Shown here piece by piece: positions 24,993 to 35,747 of a stretch of 64,000 nucleotides of DNA. Where the stretch lies: positions 5,839,001 to 5,903,000 of the forward strand of contig NZ_CP114905.1 of NCBI RefSeq assembly GCF_027497195.1, in the 5' to 3' direction. The notes beneath the pieces were generated by a model, which saw nothing but the letters and a program-made list of their open reading frames with translations, had not been told where the DNA came from and did no database searches. This stretch comes from Streptomyces sp. WMMC500. GTDB lineage: Bacteria > Actinomycetota > Actinomycetes > Streptomycetales > Streptomycetaceae. The stretch's first letter is position 1, and each line of letters opens with the position of its first letter. A program made the position numbers and the translations under genes.

Positions 24993-25646
24993 ATGCGCAG
25001 GACAGCGCTCGCCGTAACCGCCGCCGCGTTCATCGCGGCCGTGCCGCTGCTCAGCTCGTGCAGCGGCGAACCGCGCGCGGGAGCCGCGGCCGTGCTCGGC
25101 GACGACGAGCGCATCACGGTCGCGCAGTTGCAGAACCGGGTCGCGGACGTGCGGGAGGCGCAGAACGCCAGCCCCCAGGCCGACGAGATGATCGACCAGA
25201 GCGGCGACCTCAGCGTGGACACGTTGAACTCGATGCTCCAGGGCCGGGTCATCGAGCAGGCCGCCGAGAACCACGGCGTGACCGTCCCCCGCGGCGAGGT
25301 GCAGAGCACCCGCCGGGACGAGGCGGACGCGGTCGGCGGCGAGAAGCAGCTCCAGGCCATGTACCTCCAGCAGTACAGCATCCCGCCGCAGGGCCTCGAC
25401 ACCCACTACAAGCAGCAGCTCATGGTGCAGGGGCTGGTGGAGGAGCTGGGCATCGACCCGCAGACGCAGGAAGGCCAGGCGCGGCTCGGCGGGGTGCTGG
25501 TCGAGGCGTCGGAGGACCTGGGCATCGACGTCAGCCCGCGGTTCGGCGAGTGGGACGACGAGCAGGTGCGACTGGGGCGGGCCGAGACCCCGTGGATCAA
25601 GCAGGTCAGCGCCGCCCCGGAGGGCGGCGTCGCCCCCCAGCAGTGA
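24993..25646 (+). CDS. SurA N-terminal-domain-like lipoprotein
   Basis: 217-residue lipoprotein with lipobox LSSC (Cys 23). The body resembles the chaperone N-domain of SurA/PrsA-type proteins (AAVLGDDERITVAQLQNRVADVREAQN, then LNSMLQGRVIEQAAENHGV) with no parvulin isomerase domain. Likely a cell-surface foldase or chaperone. ATG 24993 follows AGGAGG; an in-frame ATG at 24954 would put Arg-rich residues before the signal peptide and is rejected. In streptomycetes this gene usually precedes mazG, as here. Confidence 0.8.
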   Translation: MRRTALAVTAAAFIAAVPLLSSCSGEPRAGAAAVLGDDERITVAQLQNRVADVREAQNASPQADEMIDQSGDLSVDTLNSMLQGRVIEQAAENHGVTVPRGEVQSTRRDEADAVGGEKQLQAMYLQQYSIPPQGLDTHYKQQLMVQGLVEELGIDPQTQEGQARLGGVLVEASEDLGIDVSPRFGEWDDEQVRLGRAETPWIKQVSAAPEGGVAPQQ

Positions 25647-25724
25647 GCGGGCGGGGCGCGTAGGACGGCCGCGGGACCGGCGGCCGGTGCGGGGCTGTCG
25701 GAGGCGTCGGCTACGGTCGGGGAC

Positions 25725-26903
25725 GTGACCGGGCGAATCGTTCTGCTGACCACCACCCACCGCATCGCGCCCGGGCTGCTGTCCTGGCCCGCGTGGGAGG
25801 CGCTGCGCGGCGCCGACCGCGTGCTGTGCGCCGACGCCGCGCATCCTCAGGTGCCGTATCTGCGCGAGGCGGGGGTCGCGGTGGAGACCGCGGAGCCCGA
25901 CGCCCGCGAGCTGGTCGACGCCTGCGCCGCGGGCGCCACCGTCGTCGTGGTCGCCGCGGCGGACGGCGAGCCCGGGCTGACGGACGGCCTGGCTCGGCTG
26001 GCGGGCTCGGGGCGGGTGGAGATGCCGTCCCTGGAGCTGCTGCCCGGTTCGTACGACGTGCCGGGGGCCCGGCTGGTCGACGTGGTGCAGGTGATGGACC
26101 GGATCCGGCGCGAGTGCCCCTGGAGCAGCATCCAGACCAGCGAGGGGCTGGCGGAGCACAGCCTGGAAGAGGTCTACGAGCTGGTCGAGGAGATCGAGGC
26201 GGGGAACCGGCATGCCGTCCGCGAGGAGCTGGGGGACGTGCTGCTGCAGGTCGTCTTCCACGCCAGGATCGCGGAGGACGACCCCGAGGAGCCCTTCTCC
26301 GTCGACGACGTGGCGGGCACCATCGTGGAGAAGCTGGTCCGGCGCCATCCGCACGTCTTCGGCGACGCGGTGGCCGAGACCCCGGCGGACGTGAAGGCGC
26401 ACTGGCTGCGCGAGAAGGCCCTGGAGAAGCGCCGTACGTCGGTCACGGAGGGCGTCCCGCTGGCCCAGCCGGCGCTGTCGCTGGTGGCGAAGCTCGCGGG
26501 CCGCGCCCGCACCGCGGGCCTGAACGTGCCGGTGCCCCCCGGGCCGGGCAACGGCGGCCCGCCCACCGCCGGGCACGGCGGACGTACCGACGAGGCTGCC
26601 GACGCCGTAGGGGAAGGCCGGGGCGAGCCCGCACCGGCGGGCGGTCCCGCGGCCGTCATCGGGGCGGAACTGCTGGCGCTGGCCCTGCGGGCGGAGGCCC
26701 GTGGCGTCGACCCCGAGACGGCGCTGCGGTCGGCGGCGCGCGGGTACCGCGAGGCGATCCTCATCGCCGAGAAGGCGAGCGCCGAGGCTTCGACGCCCGG
26801 CTCGCGCGGTGCGGAACCGGCGGCGGCCGGAGCCGAAGCCCCGTCGTCCGCCGCGGGCGGCGGCGCCGACGGCCCTCCCGGCGCCCCTTCCGGCGCCCGC
26901 TGA
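25725..26903 (+). CDS. mazG: Nucleoside triphosphate pyrophosphohydrolase MazG
   Basis: 392-residue enzyme hydrolysing (d)NTPs to NMP plus PPi. Residues 1-110 are an actinobacterial N-terminal extension (IVLLTTTHRIAPGLLSWPAW). The MazG domain starts at VMDRIRRECPWSS, with SLEEVYELVEEIEAGN and REELGDVLLQVVFHARIAE as the metal-binding E-E-x-x-E/E-x-x-D helices and HPHVFGDA. A low-complexity Gly/Ala insert splits off the last helix (IGAELLALALRAEARGVDPE). GTG 25725 start. The P450 gene begins 1 bp after its stop. Confidence 0.9.
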   Translation: MTGRIVLLTTTHRIAPGLLSWPAWEALRGADRVLCADAAHPQVPYLREAGVAVETAEPDARELVDACAAGATVVVVAAADGEPGLTDGLARLAGSGRVEMPSLELLPGSYDVPGARLVDVVQVMDRIRRECPWSSIQTSEGLAEHSLEEVYELVEEIEAGNRHAVREELGDVLLQVVFHARIAEDDPEEPFSVDDVAGTIVEKLVRRHPHVFGDAVAETPADVKAHWLREKALEKRRTSVTEGVPLAQPALSLVAKLAGRARTAGLNVPVPPGPGNGGPPTAGHGGRTDEAADAVGEGRGEPAPAGGPAAVIGAELLALALRAEARGVDPETALRSAARGYREAILIAEKASAEASTPGSRGAEPAAAGAEAPSSAAGGGADGPPGAPSGAR

Positions 26904-26904
26904 C

Positions 26905-28182
26905 GTGTCCGGCCCCGACGCGCCCGGCGACGGGCCCCGGCCCGCGCTCTTCGGCTGGGAGTTCGCCACCGACCCCTACCCCGCGTACGCCTGGCTGCGC
27001 ACCCACGCGCCCGTCCACCGCACCACCGTGCCCAGCGGCGTCGAGGCCTGGCTCGTCACCCGCTACGCCGACGCCCGCCGGGCCCTCGCCGACCCGCGGC
27101 TGTCCAAGAACCCCGCGCACCACCACAGCGACAAGACCGGCATCCCGGGCGAACGCAGCGCCGGCCTCATGACCCACCTGCTCAACATCGACCCGCCCGA
27201 CCACACCCGGCTGCGCCGGCTGGTCTCCCAGGCGTTCACGCCCCGCCGCGTCGCCGCCTTCGCGCCCCGTGTGCAGGAGCTGACCGACCGCCTCATCGAC
27301 GGCTTCGCGGACCGCGGCGAGGCCGACCTCATCCACGAGTTCGCCTTCCCGCTGCCGATCTACGCCATCTGCGACCTGCTGGGCGTACCCGCCGAGGACC
27401 AGGACGACTTCCGCGACTGGGCGGGCGCCATGCTGCATTTTTCCGGGGGACGCCGCCCGGACCCCCGGAACCACGGCAAGGGCCCCCGCGGCGGCGTCGC
27501 GCGCGCGGTGAAGAAGATGCGCGCCTACCTCGCCGAGCTGATCCACCGGAAGCGCGCGGCGCTTCGCGCCGGCGACGCCGCGGACGACGACCTCATCTCC
27601 GGCCTCATCCGCGCCTCCGACGAGGGCGAGAAGCTGACGGAGAACGAGGCCGCCGCCATGGCGTTCATCCTGCTGTTCGCCGGCTTCGAGACCACCGTCA
27701 ACCTCATCGGCAACGGCACCTACGCCCTCCTCACCCATCCCGCCCAGCGCGCCCTGCTGGCCGCCGAGCCCGCGCTGCTGCCCACGGCCGTGGAGGAACT
27801 CCTGCGCTACGACGGCCCGGTGGAGCTGGCGACGTGGCGGTACGCCACCGAGCCGCTGGAGATCGGCGGGCAGCGCGTCGCCGTGGGCGACCCCGTGCTC
27901 GTCGTGCTGGCCGCCGCCGACCGCGACCCCGCCCGGTTCGCCGACCCCGACACCCTGGACCTGTCCCGCCGTGACAACCCCCACCTCGGCTACGGCCACG
28001 GCATCCACTACTGCCTCGGCGCCCCCCTCGCCCGCCTGGAGGCGCAGACCGCCCTGGGCACCCTGCTGCGCCGCCTTCCCGACCTGCGGCTGGCCGGCGA
28101 GACGTCCGAACTGCGGTGGCGCGGCGGGCTCATCATGCGCGGTCTACGGACGCTGCCGGTGCGCTTCGACCCTTCTCTGTGA
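26905..28182 (+). CDS. Cytochrome P450
   Basis: 425-residue soluble class I P450, CYP107/157-like. The I-helix shows FAGFETTVNLIGNG (the AGxET oxygen-activation motif), the K-helix EELLRYDGPVE lacks a perfect ExxR on first view but EELLR fits, and the haem loop GYGHGIHYCLGAPLARLE carries the axial Cys, with Tyr where Phe usually opens the FxxGxxxC motif. MTHLLNIDPPDHTRLRRLVS is the typical C-helix. No ferredoxin gene is adjacent, so electrons come from elsewhere. GTG 26905 is 1 bp after the mazG stop, implying co-transcription with mazG. Substrate unknown. Confidence 0.9.
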   Translation: MSGPDAPGDGPRPALFGWEFATDPYPAYAWLRTHAPVHRTTVPSGVEAWLVTRYADARRALADPRLSKNPAHHHSDKTGIPGERSAGLMTHLLNIDPPDHTRLRRLVSQAFTPRRVAAFAPRVQELTDRLIDGFADRGEADLIHEFAFPLPIYAICDLLGVPAEDQDDFRDWAGAMLHFSGGRRPDPRNHGKGPRGGVARAVKKMRAYLAELIHRKRAALRAGDAADDDLISGLIRASDEGEKLTENEAAAMAFILLFAGFETTVNLIGNGTYALLTHPAQRALLAAEPALLPTAVEELLRYDGPVELATWRYATEPLEIGGQRVAVGDPVLVVLAAADRDPARFADPDTLDLSRRDNPHLGYGHGIHYCLGAPLARLEAQTALGTLLRRLPDLRLAGETSELRWRGGLIMRGLRTLPVRFDPSL

Positions 28183-28202
28183 TCTGCCCGTGACTCTCAG
28201 GC

Positions 28203-28217
28203 GATCAACTTGTGATC
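28203..28217. promoter_or_regulatory. Small dyad upstream of first rpf gene
   Basis: GATCA - 5 nt - TGATC lies 63 bp before the rpf start, in the 98-bp region after the P450 stop. Together with an A+T-richer stretch downstream (about 28228-28240) it may be part of the rpf promoter. A Crp-like or other regulator is possible; nothing firmer can be said. Confidence 0.3.
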
Positions 28218-28280
28218 GGAGGTACTTCGGTATTAAGTTCTGCCACTGGCTCGAACACACAGGGAACGAAAGGCACTCGC

Positions 28281-29351
28281 ATGCGCTCGGGTAACGGACG
28301 CCACCGACGTCCCCGCCAGGCCCCCGCGTTCGTCGTCGCCGCCGGTGCGACCGGGGCGGGTCTCGCCCTGCCGCTGCTGGGGGCGAGCGGCGCGAGCGCC
28401 GCCGACGCCGGTACGTGGGACCGGGTCGCCGAGTGCGAGAGCGGCGGGCTGTGGAGCGCCGACGAGGGCAACGGGTACTACGGCGGCCTGCAGTTGACGA
28501 TGGACATGTGGCAGGAGTACGGCGGCGAGGAGTTCGCCTCGCAGCCCGACTTCGCCAGCCGGGCGCAGCAGATCACGGTCGCCGAGCGCATCCTCGCCGG
28601 CATGGGCGCCGACAGGGCGTGGCCGGAGTGCGCCGAGGACGCCGGGCTGGACGGCGACGACGCGGTGCCGGAGGTCGACCCCGGCGCCGAGCTGCCGCTG
28701 CCCCCCACGGCGCCGCCCACCCTCGCCCCCGACCCGGGCGCCACGGACGGCTCCCAGGGCGGGGAGAAGGACGGGGACCGGCGTACGGACCGCGAGGACA
28801 AGCGCGACGCCGAGGACGGCGACCGCGACGCCGAGAAGGGCACCGAGGGCGGCGGCAAGCACCGCGGCACCCAGGACCCGGACGAGCGCGACGGCGGGTC
28901 CGGCGAGTCGGCCGGCCGGGACTCCGACACCACCGGCGCCTCCGAGGGCACCGGCCGGCACCGCGCCCCGGACGCCTCCGCGACCCCCACGCCGTCCGAC
29001 ACCCCGCCCTCCGCCCCCGAGGCCCCGCGCGAGGCCGTCGAGACCCCCGGCAGCTCCCAGTCGCCCGACGCGAGCGAGGTGCCCGACACCGGCCGCGAGT
29101 GGATCGCGGAGATCCCCGGCGACGACACGGGGCAGCGAAGCGGGAACCGCGGGAGCGACGGATCCGGCGGCGAAGCCGCGGCGGGCGAGGGCAGTTATAC
29201 CGTCCGACCGGGTGACACCCTCTCGGATATCGCCTCGGAGCATTCACTGGCGGGCGGATGGTCCGAATTGTACGACGGCAACAAGAACTCCCTCGGTGCG
29301 GACCCCGACAACATCAAGCCTGGTCAGGAACTCGAATTGAGCGGGAACTGA
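28281..29351 (+). CDS. Resuscitation-promoting factor with LysM domain (long form)
   Basis: 356-residue secreted muralytic protein that cleaves peptidoglycan during spore germination and growth restart. Signal peptide about 1-40. The Rpf domain is DTWDRV-like: TWDRVAECESGGLWSADEGN with catalytic Glu 53, YYGGLQLTMDMWQEYGG, and a second Cys in WPECAED. Residues 130-300 are a long Asp/Glu/Gly/Pro-rich linker of low complexity, probably wall-spanning. The C-terminal LysM is SYTVRPGDTLSDIASEHSL ... NIKPGQELEL. ATG 28281 follows GGAACGAAAGG. A second rpf gene follows under its own riboswitch. Confidence 0.92.
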   Translation: MRSGNGRHRRPRQAPAFVVAAGATGAGLALPLLGASGASAADAGTWDRVAECESGGLWSADEGNGYYGGLQLTMDMWQEYGGEEFASQPDFASRAQQITVAERILAGMGADRAWPECAEDAGLDGDDAVPEVDPGAELPLPPTAPPTLAPDPGATDGSQGGEKDGDRRTDREDKRDAEDGDRDAEKGTEGGGKHRGTQDPDERDGGSGESAGRDSDTTGASEGTGRHRAPDASATPTPSDTPPSAPEAPREAVETPGSSQSPDASEVPDTGREWIAEIPGDDTGQRSGNRGSDGSGGEAAAGEGSYTVRPGDTLSDIASEHSLAGGWSELYDGNKNSLGADPDNIKPGQELELSGN

Positions 29352-29376
29352 ACGGTCGGCGGGTGAAGTCGGCGCG

Positions 29377-29399
29377 GATTAGTCATATTTGACGTAATC
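29377..29399. promoter_or_regulatory. Imperfect palindrome upstream of riboswitch-controlled rpf
   Basis: GATTA-g-TCA ... TGAC-g-TAATC, an A+T-rich symmetric element in G+C-rich surroundings, lies 26 bp after the first rpf stop and before the riboswitch. Probable promoter or operator region for the second rpf transcript. A CCGTCACAT sequence follows at about 29490 and resembles half of a Crp site. Confidence 0.35.
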
Positions 29400-29511
29400 G
29401 GCTGACCGGGCTACCTGACGGACGGAAAACCGGGCGCGGCGCTTTCCGGGGTCTTTGAATCGCACACGCCTATGTGCTTACCGTCACATCGCTCGCCAAC
29501 GCGAGCCCCGG

Positions 29512-29716
29512 TGATCGCCTCACGCCGAATCCTGTCGGCGTTCACCCGGGCCACCTGTGCATGAAGCACCGCTGACAGGAGCGGGGGACCCACGGTAAGC
29601 GCCGCTCCGGTCCAACGAGAAGGCGGACCGGACGGCTTGGGGTCAAGCCGCACGCTCGACGTACGGCCGGGCACTCACAGCCCGCACCCGACAGCTCACC
29701 TCGCAGGCGTCGGTGA
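29512..29716 (+). ncRNA. ydaO/yuaA c-di-AMP riboswitch
   Basis: The 377-bp leader of the second rpf gene contains the conserved blocks of the ydaO class in order: CGCCGAATCCTGTCGG, CACCTGTGCATGAAGCACC, GACAGGAGCGGGGGACCCA, CTTGGGGTCAAGCCGC, CGGCCGGGC, and GCACCCGACAGCTCACCTCG closing the pseudoknot. It ends 12 bp before the start codon. In actinobacteria this riboswitch class is well known upstream of rpf and other wall-hydrolase genes; high c-di-AMP turns expression off. Boundaries are approximate. Confidence 0.9.
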
Positions 29717-32077
<2,361 letters not shown>

Positions 32078-32187
32078 CCGGGCCGACCCGTACGACATCG
32101 GCGTCGGACGCACCCGGCCCCGGCCGCACCGCGTAAGGTGCGACCGGGGCCGACCACCGCACGCCGCCCGGGGAGGACGCGACGCAC

Positions 32188-32655
32188 ATGGCCAGGGAGC
32201 GCTTCTCCACCACCACCCGGCTCAAGCTGCTCGGCGAGCAGGCCGTCAGCCGGGTCTCGGAGCGCGTCTACCGCGCGCGCCCGCCGCGGCGCAGCCGGCT
32301 GACGGGGCGGGCCGCGGTGCTCGCGCTCGTCGTCTGCTCGCTGGTGGTGGCGCTCGCGTACCCGCTGCGCCAGTACATCGCCCAGCGCGCCGAGATCGCC
32401 GAGCTGGAGCGGGAGAAGGCGCAGGCCGAGCGGCGGGTGGAGGAGCTGCGGGACGAGAAGGCGCGCTGGCGGGACCCGGAGTACGTCCGCCGGCAGGCCC
32501 GCGAGCACCTGCACTACGTGCTGCCGGGCGAGACCGGCTACCTGATGCGCGACGGCACCGGCTCCGCCCGCTCCGGCGAGGCCGGGGAGACGGTGGACAG
32601 GCCGTGGTACGAGAACATGTGGGACGGCCTGGACGCCGCGGACGGGCGGCGCTGA
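32188..32655 (+). CDS. divIC: FtsB/DivIC-family septum-formation protein
   Basis: 155-residue single-pass membrane protein of the divisome, partner of FtsL and FtsQ. A basic cytoplasmic N-terminus of about 45 residues, one TM (AAVLALVVCSLVVALAYPL), then an extracytoplasmic coiled coil (EIAELEREKAQAERRVEELR) and the family motif DPEYVRRQAREHLHYVLPGE. Position immediately after enolase is conserved in actinobacteria. In streptomycetes DivIC is needed for sporulation septation rather than viability. Confidence 0.92.
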   Translation: MARERFSTTTRLKLLGEQAVSRVSERVYRARPPRRSRLTGRAAVLALVVCSLVVALAYPLRQYIAQRAEIAELEREKAQAERRVEELRDEKARWRDPEYVRRQAREHLHYVLPGETGYLMRDGTGSARSGEAGETVDRPWYENMWDGLDAADGRR

Positions 32656-32723
32656 GGCGCGTACGCACGCGCACCCCGCCGGCCGCCGAGCGCCGCCCGC
32701 CGCCCGCCTGTTGAAGAGGAGAG

Positions 32724-33260
32724 ATGGACAAACCCCCGCCGCCCACCGAGCACACCCCCGCCACCGCGGCGGACGCCGCCGCCGTGGCCGCGCAGTTGGG
32801 CCGCTCCCCGCGCGGCCTGCGCGCCGTGGCGCACCGCTGCCCGTGCGGCAACCCGGACGTCGTCGAGACGTCCCCGCGACTGGCGGACGGCACGCCGTTC
32901 CCGACGCTGTACTACCTGACGTGCCCGCGCGCGAACTCCGCGATCGGCACGCTGGAGGCGAACGGCGTGATGAAGGAGATGACCGCCCGGCTGGCGGCGG
33001 ACCCGGAGCTGGCGGCGGCGTACCGCGCGGCTCACGAGGACTACGTCGCCCGCCGCGACGCCATCGCCGAGCTGCCCGGGTTTCCGAGCGCGGGCGGGAT
33101 GCCGGACCGGGTCAAGTGCCTGCACGTGCTCGTCGCGCACGCGCTGGCGGCGGGGCCGGGGGTGAACCCGCTGGGGGACGAGGCGCTGGCGATGCTGCCG
33201 GAGTGGTGGGCCAAGGGCCCGTGTGTGACACCGGAGACGACCGGGGAGGACGAGGCATGA
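32724..33260 (+). CDS. DUF501 family protein
   Basis: 178-residue cytoplasmic protein of the DUF501 family, of unknown function, conserved between divIC and ppx. Seen: VAAQLGRSPRGLRAVAHRCP, CGNPDVVETSPRLADGTPFP, TLYYLTCPRANSAIGTLEA, and KCLHVLVAHALAAGPGVNPL. Cys residues in HRCPCG, LTCPR and VKCLH could bind metal. Its ATGA junction with the next gene shows translational coupling to the exopolyphosphatase. Confidence 0.9.
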   Translation: MDKPPPPTEHTPATAADAAAVAAQLGRSPRGLRAVAHRCPCGNPDVVETSPRLADGTPFPTLYYLTCPRANSAIGTLEANGVMKEMTARLAADPELAAAYRAAHEDYVARRDAIAELPGFPSAGGMPDRVKCLHVLVAHALAAGPGVNPLGDEALAMLPEWWAKGPCVTPETTGEDEA

Positions 33261-34216
33261 CGCGCGTGGCAGCCGTGGACTGCGGCACGAATTCGATCCG
33301 CCTGCTGGTGGCGGACGTCACCGTGCCCGAGAGCGCCTCCGGCGCCGGGGCTCCCGGTGAACTGAAGGACCTGGACCGCCGGATGGAGATCGTCCGGCTG
33401 GGCCAGGACGTGGACCGTACGGGCCGGCTGGCGCCCGAGGCGCTGGAGCGCACGTTCGCCGCCTGCCGCCGGTACGCGGAGATCATCGAGCGGCTGGGCG
33501 CGGTGCGTACCCGGTTCGTCGCCACGTCCGCCACGCGCGACGCCGAGAACCGCGCGGACTTCGTCCGCGGCGTGGAGGAGATCCTCGGCGTCCGCCCGGA
33601 GGTCGTCACCGGCGACGAGGAGGCCGCGCTGGCCTTCACGGGCGCGACGAAGGAGCTCTCCGGCCGGCTGCCGGGCCCGTACCTGGTGGTCGACATCGGC
33701 GGCGGCTCGACGGAGTTCGTCTCCGGCACGGACCGCGTCGAGGCGGCCCGCTCGGTGGACGTCGGCTGCGTCCGCCTCACCGAACGCCACCACTTCGCCG
33801 ACCCTCCGACGCCGCGGCAGATCGAGGCGGCGAAGGCCGACGTCGCCGCGGCCCTGGACGCGGCGGAGGCAACGGTCCCCCTCCGCGACACCACCACCCT
33901 GGTGGGCCTCGCCGGCTCGGTCACCACCGTCGCGGGCATCGCCATGGACCTCCCCGCCTACGACTCGACGGCCCTGCACCACGCCCGCATCCCGGTGGCG
34001 CGGATCCGCGAGATCACGGACTCCCTCCTCACGGCGACCCACGCGGAACGGGCCGCCATCCCGGTCATGCACCCGGGCCGCGTCGACGTGATCGCCGCGG
34101 GGGCGCTGGTGCTGCTGGCGGTGATGGAGCGCACGGGGGCCCCCGACGTGGTGGTCAGCGAGCACGACATCCTCGACGGCCTCGCGTTCACGTGCGCTGC
34201 CGAGCCGGGTCGGTGA
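33257..34216 (+). CDS. ppx: Ppx/GppA exopolyphosphatase
   Basis: 319-residue enzyme of the actin-like ATPase superfamily hydrolysing polyphosphate or pppGpp. Landmarks: VAAVDCGTNSIRLLVADV (phosphate-1), ATSATRDAENRADFV, EEAALAFTGATKEL, LVVDIGGGSTEFVSG (phosphate-2), and GLAGSVTTVAGIAM. Shorter than E. coli Ppx, as usual for the single-module actinobacterial type. ATG 33257 overlaps the DUF501 stop. The transcript ends at a strong hairpin. Confidence 0.93.
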   Translation: MTRVAAVDCGTNSIRLLVADVTVPESASGAGAPGELKDLDRRMEIVRLGQDVDRTGRLAPEALERTFAACRRYAEIIERLGAVRTRFVATSATRDAENRADFVRGVEEILGVRPEVVTGDEEAALAFTGATKELSGRLPGPYLVVDIGGGSTEFVSGTDRVEAARSVDVGCVRLTERHHFADPPTPRQIEAAKADVAAALDAAEATVPLRDTTTLVGLAGSVTTVAGIAMDLPAYDSTALHHARIPVARIREITDSLLTATHAERAAIPVMHPGRVDVIAAGALVLLAVMERTGAPDVVVSEHDILDGLAFTCAAEPGR

Positions 34217-34247
34217 GCGTTCCCGGGCGAGCCTGAACCGTGCGCGA

Positions 34248-34284
34248 GCAGCCTTCCGCACCAGGTCGTGGCGCGGAAGGCTGC
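34248..34284. terminator. Terminator between ppx and tautomerase gene
   Basis: Perfect 12-bp inverted repeat GCAGCCTTCCGC (34248-34259) with GCGGAAGGCTGC (34273-34284), 13-nt loop. Located between convergent genes, so it may serve both. Confidence 0.75.
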
Positions 34285-34306
34285 CGGGCCCGCGTGGGGC
34301 GAGGGC

Positions 34307-34711
34307 TCAGCCGGCGAGCCGCTCGGCGAGCGTGACCATCTCGGGTACGTCCGACTGCAGCCGGCCCGCCCAGCCGACCCGCTCCAGCGGGTAGTCGTCG
34401 AGGAACACGATGACGTTCTCGGTGTCGGCGAGGCCGGCGTAGGCATCGGCCAGGGCCGCGTTGACGCGCCCGACCAGGGTGCGCCTGGCGTCGATGCTGG
34501 ACAGCTCGGGGACCTGGAGGGTGGCGACGGGGCGGATCCTGGCGCCGAGTTCGCCGTCCTGGGCGTAGCCGTCGGCCGGGGTCTCGCGCAGCCAGATCCG
34601 GACGTCCGGGACGTGGTACGCCTCGTCGGCCGCCCGGGTCACCTCCCGGACCAGCTTCTGCCTTGCGCTCTGCGGCAGTCCTGCCGGGCCGTCGATGTGG
34701 ATGACAGGCAT
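34307..34711 (-). CDS. 4-oxalocrotonate-tautomerase-like protein
   Basis: 134-residue tautomerase-superfamily protein with the catalytic amino-terminal Pro (MPVIHIDGPAGLP). Two tandem beta-alpha-beta units are visible: the first ends around DVRIWLRETPADGY; the second starts LQVPELSSIDARRTLVGRVN and ends TENVIVFLDDYPLERVGWAG. Members tautomerise or dehalogenate small carbonyl compounds; the substrate is unknown. Divergent from an HxlR-type regulator with a nested inverted repeat between, suggesting induction by a reactive metabolite. Confidence 0.82.
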   Translation of the reverse strand: MPVIHIDGPAGLPQSARQKLVREVTRAADEAYHVPDVRIWLRETPADGYAQDGELGARIRPVATLQVPELSSIDARRTLVGRVNAALADAYAGLADTENVIVFLDDYPLERVGWAGRLQSDVPEMVTLAERLAG

Positions 34712-34769
34712 GGGGTGCCTCCTGTTGTCGAGGGGATCGGACTTCGTGCTGCCAGCCTACCTCCGGTCG

Positions 34770-34807
34770 GTTGAAAAAATAAACTTCTTTGAGATGTGTT
34801 TAACAAC
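34770..34807. promoter_or_regulatory. Nested inverted repeat, candidate HxlR operator
   Basis: In the unusually A+T-rich 112-bp divergent region, TAAAC (34780-34784) pairs with GTTTA (34798-34802), and GTTG (34770-34773) pairs with CAAC (34804-34807), giving two concentric dyads. It ends 16 bp before the HxlR start, a natural autoregulatory site. Confidence 0.45.
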
Positions 34808-34823
34808 TGACTATGCTTGAGCC

Positions 34824-35477
34824 ATGAAGTCCTACGGTCAGTACTGCGCGCTGGCGCGGGGGCTCGACGTCATCGGCGACCGCTGGCTGCTTCTGATCGT
34901 CCGCGAGCTCCTCGTCGGCCCGCGCCGCTTCGGCGAGCTGCGCCACGGACTCCCGGGCATCGCCAGCAATCTGCTCTCCGAACGGCTGCGCGCCATGCAG
35001 GACAACGGGCTGGTGGTCAAGGCCGACGACCGCTACCGGCTCACCGGGCGGGGCGAGGACCTGCGGGAGGTGGTGTCCGCCGTCGGCGGGTGGGCCGCCC
35101 CCCTGATGGACCGCATGGCGGAGGGCGACGCGTTCCGCGGCCACTGGCTGGCCCTTCCCGTCGCCGACCTCTTCCCGGGCGTCGACCCGGGCCGCCCGGA
35201 GCTGACCGTCGAGGTGCGGTGCGACGACGAACCCGTGACACTCCGCTCGGCCGCGGGCCGGGTCACCATGCGCCCGGGCCGGGCCGCCGCCCCCGACCTC
35301 GTCCTCACCGGTCCGCCCGACGCGGCGTTCGGGCTGCTCGCCCACCGCATCGACCCGGCCGAGGCACGTGCCCGCGGGCTGGCCGTCACCGGCGACGCCG
35401 GTCTCCTGGACGGGCTCCGGCCGGATCCGCGGGGCGCCCGGTCCACCCACGGCGAGCTGGGCGAACGAACTTCGTGA
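34824..35477 (+). CDS. HxlR-family transcriptional regulator with SCP2-like tail
   Basis: 217-residue regulator. Residues 1-85 are the HxlR winged helix: YCALARGLDVIGDRWLLLIV, RELLVGPRRFGELRHGLPGI, LLSERLRAMQDNGLV. Residues 110-200 look like a sterol-carrier (SCP2)-type ligand pocket (ELTVEVRCDDEPVTLRSAAG ... DLVLTGPPDAAFGLLAHRID), so it probably senses a small hydrophobic molecule. ATG 34824. Divergent from the tautomerase gene it likely controls. Confidence 0.88.
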   Translation: MKSYGQYCALARGLDVIGDRWLLLIVRELLVGPRRFGELRHGLPGIASNLLSERLRAMQDNGLVVKADDRYRLTGRGEDLREVVSAVGGWAAPLMDRMAEGDAFRGHWLALPVADLFPGVDPGRPELTVEVRCDDEPVTLRSAAGRVTMRPGRAAAPDLVLTGPPDAAFGLLAHRIDPAEARARGLAVTGDAGLLDGLRPDPRGARSTHGELGERTS

Positions 35478-35747
35478 AGTTATTCACATGCTTCGGGCGC
35501 GGATTTGCCCGCCGAGCTCGAATCCTGGACTCCCGGGCGTCGTGCGGGGTGTGACGGCCGCTTTGCGTCAGAGTGACATCTGTGGGTCCTGGCGCGGAAA
35601 CCGCAGCTCAGCGAGGTGTGGTCGATTTCCGGCCGTGAGCGCGTCACGAGCGCGCAAGGTGTGGCGGGGCAGTGTAGCACCAGGGGGGTCGGAGCTTGTG
35701 AACCCCCTCACGAGCATGCCTCCCCTCCCGGGGGGATACTCGGAAAC

